Positions 19,782-27,455 of a stretch of 64,000 nt of DNA are shown one piece after another (position 1 is the stretch's first letter; each line of letters starts with the position of its first letter). The translations under genes and the position numbers were made by a program. Below the pieces are notes generated by a model. It worked only from the letters and a program-made list of their open reading frames with translations. It was not told the DNA's origin and searched no databases. The stretch lies in the NCBI GenBank assembly GCA_039029355.1, contig JBCCGI010000004.1:145942-209941 (forward strand). The letters run 5' to 3'. The stretch comes from JBCCGI01 sp039029355 (GTDB lineage Bacteria; Planctomycetota; UBA1135; GCA-002686595).

Positions 19782-19850
19782 GCTCCGATCGCACTCTTAA
19801 TGTACTCCAAGAGGAGTGCGATGAGAGTGCGATAAGACTCTCATCGGAGC
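19782..19850. repeat. 69-bp repeat array / three-way-junction element
   Basis: The element is bounded by GCTCCGAT (19782-19789) and its complement ATCGGAGC (19843-19850). Inside, CGCACTC (19790-19796) pairs with GAGTGCG (19814-19820), and GAGAGT (19823-19828) pairs with ACTCTC (19837-19842); the latter can extend to a 10-bp stem with an 8-base loop (19819-19846). GAGTGCGAT occurs twice in tandem, 11 bases apart (19814, 19825), and once inverted (19788-19796). It lies in the 309-base gap between the RHH-like gene and the divergent lipoprotein gene, in relatively AT-rich DNA. It is either a multi-site operator or a structured RNA. Confidence 0.7.
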
Positions 19851-19966
19851 GCACATCCGCCCCTCCGTCACCCAACTCGTTGTTACAGAGGCATTTAGCG
19901 AGCCATCCCCCCCTGGGGCAGAATCGGGTAGGATTCGTCGCTCCCGGAACCAGGACCCTCCTATTC

Positions 19967-20461
19967 ATGCGCACTTCCTTCGCCCTTCCGTTCGTCCTCG
20001 CCCTCCCCTTCCTCCTGCCCGCCTGCGGCGGCGGCTCCGACCCCAAGGCCCTGACCGACTCGGGCTATGACGCGCTGGGCTCGGGCGACCACGACGGCGC
20101 CCTCGCGGACTTCGAGGCGGCCGTCGCCGCGATCGACTCCAGCCACCCGCAGTACCTCAGCGCCAAGATGGGCGAGGTCGAGGCGCGCATGCACGTCGAC
20201 GCGAAGCAGGCCGAGCAGGACTTCCTCGCGCTCGCCGCCGGCATGCCCTCCAAGATCACGGACAAGGACTACAGCCGCATCGGCAGCAAGTTCGCCGGCG
20301 CCGGCGAGTTCCTCTCCGCGATCGCGGTCATGGACGCCGGCATGAAGGCGCACTCCGAGTCGCCCGCGCTCGCCGGCCTGCTCGAGAAGATCAAGAGCGC
20401 CGCCGAGTCCGCCGGGGATGCTGGCGCACTGAGCGAGCTGGAAGGCCTGGGATACCTCTAG
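19967..20461 (+). CDS. TPR-like lipoprotein with LGY tail
   Basis: 164 residues. The signal peptide ends in the lipobox LPAC (Cys20), followed by Gly-Gly-Gly-Ser. The body is built of helical pairs such as ALTDSGYDALGSGDHDGALADFEAAV, a TPR-type repeat for protein-protein contacts. The chain ends in LSELEGLGYL, the same tail type as the two RHH-like proteins. It is divergent from the RHH-sat operon and shares its upstream region. The stop at 20461 runs directly into the next reading frame, so co-expression with the SGNH-like pair is likely. The exact partner is unknown. Confidence 0.8.
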   Translation: MRTSFALPFVLALPFLLPACGGGSDPKALTDSGYDALGSGDHDGALADFEAAVAAIDSSHPQYLSAKMGEVEARMHVDAKQAEQDFLALAAGMPSKITDKDYSRIGSKFAGAGEFLSAIAVMDAGMKAHSESPALAGLLEKIKSAAESAGDAGALSELEGLGYL

Positions 20462-20562
20462 AGAGCGACTCGGCCGAGGCCGACCCGCCGCGCGCCGCCC
20501 GTCGGCGGCCGCGGCTCGCGCGGCTCCTTTGCGGGGCGGCGATCTCGGTCGCCGCAGGCCTC

Positions 20563-21600
20563 TTGCTCACCGAGCTCGCGTTCCGCGCGCTGCTCTTCCG
20601 CGACGTGCCCGGGCTGTCCCGGGTCGCCGCGCGCCTACGCCAGCCCGGCAACTTCTACGAGCGCACCGACCCGGGCTACTGGCTCGCCTCCGCGCACTTT
20701 CGCGCGCTGCGGCGCGAGCCGCCGGACGAAGGGCTGCACCCCACCCTCGGCTGGATCAGCCGCGTCGTCGACCGCGAGACCTTCGCCCACGACGCGGAGA
20801 GCCTGCTGCTGGACCGCCGGCCGGTGCTGCTGTTCGGCGACTCGTTCGCGCAGTGCACCACCGCGCAGAAGGACTGCTGGGAAGGGCAGCTCCAGCGCTC
20901 GGAGCTGCGGCGCTCGCACCTGCTGCTCAACTACGGCGTCGGAGGATACGGGCTGGGGCAGATCTACCTGCTGCTGCGGAACGCGCTCCCGCGCTTCGCC
21001 GGCCGCGACCCGATCGTGGTCGTCGGCATCTACGTCGACGACGATCTCGACCGCGCGGTGCTGCCGCTGCGCGGGCGCCCGAAGCCGCGCTTCGAGGTGC
21101 GCGACGGACGCCTCGTCGAGCCCGATCCGCTGCCCGCGGGCATCGGCCCCTACCTGAGCGAGAACCCGCTGAAGGCGCCGTCCTGGGTCTGGCGCTACCT
21201 GCTGCACGGCACCGGCCTGCTGCCGGCCCGCTGGCGCGACGACGGCGGAGCGCACCGGCGCGAGGTCGAGGAGCTCACCCGCGCCCTGCTAGAGGCCCTG
21301 CGCGCGGATCTCACCGACAGCGGGCACGAGTGGTTCGTCCTGCTCCTCCACGGCCAGGTCGCGTCCTCTGAGCGCCGCGACCGGGTGTGGCAGCACGCCT
21401 TCCTCACCGAGACGCTGAAGGAGCTCGGGATCCCTTACGTCTCCTCGCGCGACGCCCTCGATCGCCATCGGGACGCCACCGGCACCGACCCGGCGCTCTA
21501 CTTCGGCGAGCGCGGCCGCCAGCGCGGGCACTACACGCCGCTCGGCAACGAGGCCGTGTTCGAGGCGCTCCTCGAAGGCCTGAAGGGTGACGTCCGGTAG
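20563..21600 (+). CDS. SGNH/GDSL-like membrane-anchored protein (copy 1, start uncertain)
   Basis: 345 residues from TTG 20563. It carries a GDSF block (LLFGDSFAQCTTAQKDCWEG, about 89-108) and a late HYTPLGNEAVF, the usual Ser and His-bearing blocks of SGNH hydrolases or acyltransferases, with VDDDLDRAVL between them. The next gene is a clear paralogue with a complete N-terminal membrane helix. Here the matching helix is encoded in frame upstream of 20563 (about from 20461), but no ATG, GTG or TTG is available there. The true start may be non-canonical, or the 5' end may be damaged. Substrate unknown; surface-polymer acylation or deacylation is plausible. Confidence 0.65.
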   Translation: MLTELAFRALLFRDVPGLSRVAARLRQPGNFYERTDPGYWLASAHFRALRREPPDEGLHPTLGWISRVVDRETFAHDAESLLLDRRPVLLFGDSFAQCTTAQKDCWEGQLQRSELRRSHLLLNYGVGGYGLGQIYLLLRNALPRFAGRDPIVVVGIYVDDDLDRAVLPLRGRPKPRFEVRDGRLVEPDPLPAGIGPYLSENPLKAPSWVWRYLLHGTGLLPARWRDDGGAHRREVEELTRALLEALRADLTDSGHEWFVLLLHGQVASSERRDRVWQHAFLTETLKELGIPYVSSRDALDRHRDATGTDPALYFGERGRQRGHYTPLGNEAVFEALLEGLKGDVR

Positions 21601-21627
21601 CGCTTCCGTGTTAGCGTGCCCGCGCCC

Positions 21628-22761
21628 ATGAGCTCTCCCGACGAAGCACGCGAGGCGCGTCCGCGCGCCGGCCTCGGCAAGGTTCTGGTCCGGCTCGGGC
21701 TGTCGCTGCTTGCGGGCTTGGTGCTGCTCGAGGTGGCGATGCGCGTCGTGCTCTTCGTCGACGTGCCCGGCCTGCAGAAGCTGTCGGTCCGCATGCGGCA
21801 GCCCGACAACTTCTACGCCAAGTTCGAGCCCGAGTACTGGACCACGTCGGTGCGCTTCAAGCCGCCCGAGCGCCTGCGCCCCAACCCCGGCTACGACCCG
21901 GTCACGGGCTGGCTCGGGCAGCGGATCGAGTCCGGGACCTACGCGCACCAGAGCGAGAGCCTCATCCTGTCGCGACGCCCGGTCCTGCTCTTCGGCGACT
22001 CGTTCGCCCAGTGCACAACCGCTCAGCGCGACTGCTGGGAGGGCCTGCTAGCGCGGTCGGACCTGGACCGCGACTACCTGCTGCTCAACTACGGCGTGGG
22101 CGGCTTCGGCTTCGATCAGACCTACCTGCTGATGCGAGGCGCGGTCGATCGCTTCCGCGAGCAGAACCCGGTCGTGATCGTGAGCGTGCTGGTCGACGAC
22201 GACCTGGACCGGATCGTCCTGCCGTTCCGCGGCTGGCCGAAGCCGCTGTTCGGGTTGGAGGGCGGCGAGCTGATCGAGCCCGAGACCGTCGCCCCCGACA
22301 CGCAGGCCTACATCGAACAGCACGCGCCGCCGGTGTGGTCGTGGAGCTGGCGCTACCTGCTACACGGTACGCGCCTGTTGCCCCGCTCGTGGCGCGCCGA
22401 CCCCGAGGACGTGCGGGAGCGCATCCGCGAGCTGACGCACGCCTTGCTCCGCGCGATCCAAGCCCATCTCGACGCGCGCGGGGTGGACTGGTTCGTGCTG
22501 CTGTTCCACGGCAAGAGCTCGCTTACGCCCGGCGCGGTCAACCAGGTGTGGGAGCACGACTTCCTCATCGAGACGCTGCGCGAGATGGAGATCCCCTACA
22601 TCTCGTCGCGCCGCGCGCTGGTCGAGCATCGCCTCCGCACCAAGACCGAGCCGCCGCTCTACTTCTTCACCGGCGGGGTGAAGGGCGGGCACTACACGCC
22701 GCTGGGCAACGAGGCGGTCTTCCCCGCCATCCTGCGCGGCATCTCCGGCGACTTCGACTAG
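21628..22761 (+). CDS. SGNH/GDSL-like membrane-anchored protein (copy 2)
   Basis: 377 residues from ATG 21628; a GTG at 21616 would add 4 residues. A basic N-terminus is followed by a membrane helix (VLVRLGLSLLAGLVLLEVAM, about 18-37). The soluble part then repeats the layout of copy 1: RQPDNFYAKFEPEYW, LLFGDSFAQCTTAQRDCWEG, LLLNYGVGGFG, VLVDDDLDRIVLPF and KGGHYTPLGNEAVF. The GDSF serine and the late His are kept. The gene lies 27 bases after copy 1. The tandem arrangement points to duplication followed by moderate divergence. The reaction is not known. Confidence 0.75.
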   Translation: MSSPDEAREARPRAGLGKVLVRLGLSLLAGLVLLEVAMRVVLFVDVPGLQKLSVRMRQPDNFYAKFEPEYWTTSVRFKPPERLRPNPGYDPVTGWLGQRIESGTYAHQSESLILSRRPVLLFGDSFAQCTTAQRDCWEGLLARSDLDRDYLLLNYGVGGFGFDQTYLLMRGAVDRFREQNPVVIVSVLVDDDLDRIVLPFRGWPKPLFGLEGGELIEPETVAPDTQAYIEQHAPPVWSWSWRYLLHGTRLLPRSWRADPEDVRERIRELTHALLRAIQAHLDARGVDWFVLLFHGKSSLTPGAVNQVWEHDFLIETLREMEIPYISSRRALVEHRLRTKTEPPLYFFTGGVKGGHYTPLGNEAVFPAILRGISGDFD

Positions 22762-22765
22762 GCCG

Positions 22766-23995
22766 TCAAGGCAGCACGACCGACGCCTCGAACAGCGTCT
22801 CCGCGTCTCCGCGTGCGCCCGTCCGCACCACGACGTCGAGCCGCCGCGCTACCTCGCCGCGGAAGACCTCGGCGCCGTCGGCGTACACCGTCAGCTCACG
22901 GTCGAGGTCCAGCGCATCGTCCGAGAGCAAGAGCTCGAGGCCGCTCGCCCCGCCCTCGGTCGTCACCCGCACGGCGTTCTCCTCGGGATCCAGATCGGCG
23001 ACGACCACCGCGCCGAGCCGCGGCTCCTCCCACGCCAGCCAGTAGAGCCGCCGCGGCCCGCCGGCGCTCGGCTGCCAAACGACCCGCGCGGGGCACGCCT
23101 CGCGCCGTGCCTCCTCGATCGGGTCGTACACCGGATCGCAACCCTCGAGCGGCGAGCCGTGCTTGGTGCCCGGCACCTCGTGGTAGTGCCACGCGTAGCC
23201 GCCCCACAGCTCGCGCGCGGCGGCGATGCTGCGGTCGGCGGCGCGCGTCATCGACACCGGCGTAAGCGCGTCGTCGACCGCCTGGAACTGCGAGATCGGC
23301 AGGTTGCGCAGGTTGGGCACGACGCCGTCGCGCGGCGCCGAGCCGCGGTGGAGTGCGACCGGCCCCCCCGAGAACGGCGTGAGCGCCGCGAAGCGGTCCG
23401 CGTGGCGCGCGGCGAGGCTCCAGGCTCCGATCGCGCCCGCGGAAGAGCCCGACAGCACCACGCGGTCGGATTCCACCTCGAACGTGCGGAGCGCGGCGTC
23501 GAGCAGGAACAGCACCAGCCGCTCGCTGCCGGGGTCGGTCCACGCCTCGTCCCCGGCGAGCCGCCGCGGCCAGATCACGACCCAGTCGCGCTTCAGCGCC
23601 GCCAGGTGGAAGGGGTTCTGCGGCGGGATCGGCTTCGGCGCCGGCGCGCTGCGCCCGTGCAGGTGCAACAGGACGCCCTTCGGGCGCGCGGTCTGGCCGG
23701 CGAGGTAGTAGAGCCGTCCGTCCGCAAGCTCGTGCACTCCTGGGCTGGTCTCGAGCTCGACACCCCGCGCCGCCTGGCTCAGCACGCGCTTGCGCCACGT
23801 GCGCACCTTCGACGCCGACAGCGGCTTCGCCTGGCGCAGGCGGGCGAGGATCGCACGCCGCTCGGCCTCGGCGTCCGCGTCGAAGGCGTCGAGCGCCAGG
23901 TAATCCTCGACCAGGCGCTTGCACTCCGACTCCGACGGCGGCTTGTCCTGGAAGCAAGCGAGGAGGGCGAGGAGCAGCGCGGCTACGAGCGGCAT
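22766..23995 (-). CDS. Alpha/beta-hydrolase lipoprotein
   Basis: 409 residues from ATG 23995, where the signal sequence MPLVAALLLALLAC ends in a lipobox (Cys14); the longer frame would put charged residues before it. The domain shows an oxyanion-type VLLHLHGRS and a nucleophile elbow VVLSGSSAGAIGAWSL with Ser in GSSAG. A late His (GTKHGSP) could complete the triad. This is the layout of extracellular esterases and PHB-depolymerase-like enzymes. A C-terminal beta-rich part (about 300-409) has no obvious family. It is convergent with the SGNH-like gene with only 4 bases between the stops. Confidence 0.75.
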   Translation of the reverse strand: MPLVAALLLALLACFQDKPPSESECKRLVEDYLALDAFDADAEAERRAILARLRQAKPLSASKVRTWRKRVLSQAARGVELETSPGVHELADGRLYYLAGQTARPKGVLLHLHGRSAPAPKPIPPQNPFHLAALKRDWVVIWPRRLAGDEAWTDPGSERLVLFLLDAALRTFEVESDRVVLSGSSAGAIGAWSLAARHADRFAALTPFSGGPVALHRGSAPRDGVVPNLRNLPISQFQAVDDALTPVSMTRAADRSIAAARELWGGYAWHYHEVPGTKHGSPLEGCDPVYDPIEEARREACPARVVWQPSAGGPRRLYWLAWEEPRLGAVVVADLDPEENAVRVTTEGGASGLELLLSDDALDLDRELTVYADGAEVFRGEVARRLDVVVRTGARGDAETLFEASVVLP

Positions 23996-24098
23996 CTCGG
24001 CCCATCGTAACCCGACCGGCAAGACGCAAGCGGCGCGCCCGCTCCCCGGCCCAGCCGCGGGAACGAGCGCGCCGCTCGAAGGCGTCCGCTCGCGAACG

Positions 24099-25199
24099 CT
24101 AGATGCCGATCGTGAAGTCGACCGCGTCGGTCAGGGCGATGGCGCCGATCGTGTCGACCTGCCCCGCCTGGCTCGTCAGCGAGACCCCGATGAAGTTGCA
24201 GTTCAGCGGGAACGGCACCGCGAAGGGGCTGCCGGAGCCGACCGGGCCGGCGATGACCGCCAGCGGGTTGGGCGCGACGACGCCGATCAGGAGCTCGCCG
24301 AAGCCGGGCACGAAGATCGGCGGCGTCGAGATGGAGGAGAGCGCCAGGAAGTCGAGCACGGGGGTGCCGACGGCGGGCGTGGTGATGCTCGGATCCCAGG
24401 CCTGGCCGATCTTCGGCAACTGGGTGCCGACGCTCAGCACGCCGACGTTCACGCCGGTGCCGGCGCGCGGCGTCTGCGAGCCGGGCTCGGTCGCGTCGTC
24501 CTCTTCGAGCCGGAGATAGAACGACCCGACGCCGGTCGTCGGGAAGCCGAACGTGCCGAGGCAGATCCCGGTGGCCGCCGGAGACGGCACGTACAGGTCG
24601 AAGCCGTCGACGGTCGAGGTCGGATCCGAGCCGACCGTGATCAGCAGCGGCCCGGTGACGCCATCGACGCCGACGTAGCTCCAGCCGACCGGACCGTCGG
24701 CGAGCAGGAAGCCGTCGCCCGCCAGGTCGACCGTGACGGTGAAGCCGGCCGGGTTGCCGTCGAGCGAACCCGGCAGGCCGGTGAAGCTGAGCCGCCGTGC
24801 CTCGGTTGCCACGTCGCCGACCGTGCAGGTGCCGAGCGTGCCCTCGTAGACGGCGATCTCGATGTCTGCGCCCGGGCCGCCCAGGGTCGGGTCGACCGCG
24901 GTCGTGCCGTAGGCGAACTCGAGCGTGCAGGTCACGCCCGACAGGGCGCCCGCCTTGACGCCCCAGTCGACCCACTCCTCGGCGACGAGGGGCTGCCCGA
25001 AGAAGCCGCTGGTCGTGACGTTGCTGAACGTCGTGCCGGGGGTGTCTGCGAAGGGCGACCAGGCGACGCCGGGGCCCACTCGACCCTGGTCGTCGATGCG
25101 GAGCGGCGTGATCGGACCCTGGATTCTTTGGTACGTCTGAGCCGAGGCCGCGGAGGCGGCGACGCACAGTCCCGCGGCGGCGAGGAGAAGTCGCTTCAT
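24099..25199 (-). CDS. Large secreted protein, unknown function
   Basis: 366 residues from ATG 25199. MKRLLLAAAGLCVAASAASAQ is a clear signal peptide with an Ala-x-Ala cleavage site. The mature part is Gly/Thr/Val/Pro-rich, with predicted beta-strands and few charged residues. The C-terminal 100 residues (PFAVPFPLNCNFIGVSLTSQ, then GAIALTDAVDFTIGI) look like a beta-sandwich ending in a hydrophobic strand, as often seen at the ends of exported proteins of Planctomycetota. I recognise no enzyme motif. No Shine-Dalgarno box precedes the ATG. It is monocistronic. Confidence 0.7.
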   Translation of the reverse strand: MKRLLLAAAGLCVAASAASAQTYQRIQGPITPLRIDDQGRVGPGVAWSPFADTPGTTFSNVTTSGFFGQPLVAEEWVDWGVKAGALSGVTCTLEFAYGTTAVDPTLGGPGADIEIAVYEGTLGTCTVGDVATEARRLSFTGLPGSLDGNPAGFTVTVDLAGDGFLLADGPVGWSYVGVDGVTGPLLITVGSDPTSTVDGFDLYVPSPAATGICLGTFGFPTTGVGSFYLRLEEDDATEPGSQTPRAGTGVNVGVLSVGTQLPKIGQAWDPSITTPAVGTPVLDFLALSSISTPPIFVPGFGELLIGVVAPNPLAVIAGPVGSGSPFAVPFPLNCNFIGVSLTSQAGQVDTIGAIALTDAVDFTIGI

Positions 25200-25464
25200 C
25201 GTGCTGAAGGGAAGGACGGAAGGTTTTTCCGGTGGCTCCACGGGGTGAGAGAAGGTTGGGGGAGCGGTGGAGCTGACGAATCGTATCAGGAGATCGCATT
25301 GGTGGCGGGGCGCAGCACCCTCAGAATCCGGCCCAGCCAAAGCCCGAGACGGCCGATGAATATCTTCCCGCCGAGGAGCCGCTGTTCGAGCTCCCCCCCC
25401 TGGCGCCGCTCCTCGCCCGCGTGAAGCGGGTCCCCGAGCCCCGTATAGGAGTGCCCCGATCACT

Positions 25465-27438
25465 ATGCACGCCTTCAAGACCCCCCAGACCGAAGACGGG
25501 ATGGTCATCGCGACCCGCCGTCTGGAGACGGACGACCTCGAGGTCGACGTCTCCATCCCGATCTCGCCCGAGTTCAGCGCCATGGTCCGCGGCCGGGGCC
25601 AGGACCTCGTTTTTGCCGCCCGCAGCCGCCTGGCGCGCCTGGGGGTCGAGGTGGTACCCACCTCCGCGGTGAAGCTGGACGAGCGCGAGGCCTTCGTCAC
25701 GGCCCGCGTCAGCGCGACGCTCGACGCCTACGACGTGGCACGCCACCTCAACGACGTCTTCCTCCCCGGCCTCGCGGTCGGGCGGCTGGTCTTCTGCCCC
25801 GAGGAGCGGCGGCTCAGCTCCGAGGAGCTGTTCGAGGAGGCCAAGAACCACCACCTCCAGCTCCCGCGCGACTTCTCGATCGACTCCAACGGCCGCTTCA
25901 TCATCCGGCCGCACCGGAAGACGTACGAGCTCTCGCGCCCGCTGACCAAGGAGGAGGTGCTGTCGATCCTGACCCAGTTCGACGGACGCGAGCACCTGAA
26001 CCGCCTGCAGGTCGCGCGCGACGTCAACCACGTCGTGCTGCCGCCCCACGGCGGCGTCATCACGTCGTGCTCGATGTTCCTGCACCGCCACTACGCGGTG
26101 CTCGTGCGCGACGAGGCGCGCGCCGGGCGCCACCTGGCGGCGGTCGTGCTCGATCCGATCTCGACGCGCGGCACGCGGGTCTTCCTCGAGTTCCGCAATA
26201 CGACCGACAAGCCGATCATCAACCCGTACGTGCCGGCCGAGGTGTACCACGCCCTGCCCGAGACGAACGAGTCGCAGTTCTTCGTGAGCGACGTGCCGGG
26301 CGCCGACGCCGAGGCGCTCGCGCCCGCCGCCAAGCACCCCACCCTGGACCAGGTCCGGAACGCCTTCGACGAGCTCGAGGTTCCCACGCCGCACTCGTAC
26401 TCGAACCGGCTGGTGGCGACGTTCCAGACCGACGAGGACCTGACCAACTGCAAGCCGCACGGCGCGTGGCGCGAGCGCGCTCCGAAGGCGTCGTCGATCC
26501 ACGACGTCGCTTCGTCGCGCGACTTCACCGCGGGGCGCGAGATCGTGCAGCGCTTCGGCACGAGCATCCTGGGCGACTTGCCGGACGACTCGCAGAGCAC
26601 CCTGCTGCTCGGCTACTTCCCCAACCTGATCGAGCACGTGCAGATCTGCCAGGCCGCACTGTCCGGCAAGATCAAGCGGCTGATCTTCCGCCGCCCCTCG
26701 TACGGACACGGCCCGTTCTTCTCCTCCAACGACCACTCGCGGCTCTCCGACTACGAGGCGCTGGGCCTCCAGGTCTACTGGTGCAACGACGGCCGCGGCC
26801 AGCTCGCGTACCACACGTTCCGGGGGCTGCGCGGCTACTTCTGCGAGCCGCAGAACGTCGAGCGCTTCCGCAACTCGCTGATCGTCGCGGTCTACGGCTC
26901 CGCCGCGCCGCTGCCCGAGCGCGAGGTGGCCAAGCTCCAGAAGCTGCTGCTCGAGCTCAAGGAGCTCTTCGGCGACGACCTCGCCATCCTGACCGGGGGC
27001 GGCCCCGGCGCGATGCAGCAGGCGACCGAGTTCGCGATCGAGAACGACCTCCTCGTCGGCGCGAACTACATCGAGACCGAGGACCAACCCACGAACCGCC
27101 TGGCGCACTTCTACCAGTGCTTCCAGGGGCGCAGCCGCCACGTGCGCCAGCGCTGGTTCGAGATCTCCAGCTTCCAGGTGTTCTGCCTCGGAGGGCTCGG
27201 GACCCTAGAGGAGGTCGGCCTGACGATGACCGACATGAAGCTCGGCGTCATCGAACAAGCGCCGCTCGTCTTCTACGGCAGCTCGGACACCGACCTCTAC
27301 TGGCGCAACCTGATCGAGCAGTTCCTCGTGATGGCCGACGCCGGGCGCGCGCCCGAGTGGCTGCGCGACAAGGTGCTGCTGACCGACGACCCGGGCGAGA
27401 TCTCCGCCTTCTACAAGCGCATTCTTGAGCTAGGTTAG
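25465..27438 (+). CDS. LOG-family protein with long N-terminal extension
   Basis: 657 residues. The C-terminal third (about 480-657) is a LOG/lysine-decarboxylase-like Rossmann domain with LTGGGPGAMQQA (about 509-520) and LGGLGTLEEVG (about 573-583), the sites that bind the nucleotide 5'-monophosphate and carry the catalytic Glu. The usual P of PGGxGTxxE is Leu here. LOG enzymes release the base from nucleoside 5'-phosphates. The first 470 residues contain no domain I recognise. They include RRPSYGHGPFF and VYWCNDGRGQLAY segments and look globular and cytosolic. The combined length is far above the 180-250 residues usual for LOG. The substrate is unknown. Confidence 0.75.
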   Translation: MHAFKTPQTEDGMVIATRRLETDDLEVDVSIPISPEFSAMVRGRGQDLVFAARSRLARLGVEVVPTSAVKLDEREAFVTARVSATLDAYDVARHLNDVFLPGLAVGRLVFCPEERRLSSEELFEEAKNHHLQLPRDFSIDSNGRFIIRPHRKTYELSRPLTKEEVLSILTQFDGREHLNRLQVARDVNHVVLPPHGGVITSCSMFLHRHYAVLVRDEARAGRHLAAVVLDPISTRGTRVFLEFRNTTDKPIINPYVPAEVYHALPETNESQFFVSDVPGADAEALAPAAKHPTLDQVRNAFDELEVPTPHSYSNRLVATFQTDEDLTNCKPHGAWRERAPKASSIHDVASSRDFTAGREIVQRFGTSILGDLPDDSQSTLLLGYFPNLIEHVQICQAALSGKIKRLIFRRPSYGHGPFFSSNDHSRLSDYEALGLQVYWCNDGRGQLAYHTFRGLRGYFCEPQNVERFRNSLIVAVYGSAAPLPEREVAKLQKLLLELKELFGDDLAILTGGGPGAMQQATEFAIENDLLVGANYIETEDQPTNRLAHFYQCFQGRSRHVRQRWFEISSFQVFCLGGLGTLEEVGLTMTDMKLGVIEQAPLVFYGSSDTDLYWRNLIEQFLVMADAGRAPEWLRDKVLLTDDPGEISAFYKRILELG

Positions 27439-27455
27439 GGGCCCTCCGGGTCCCG

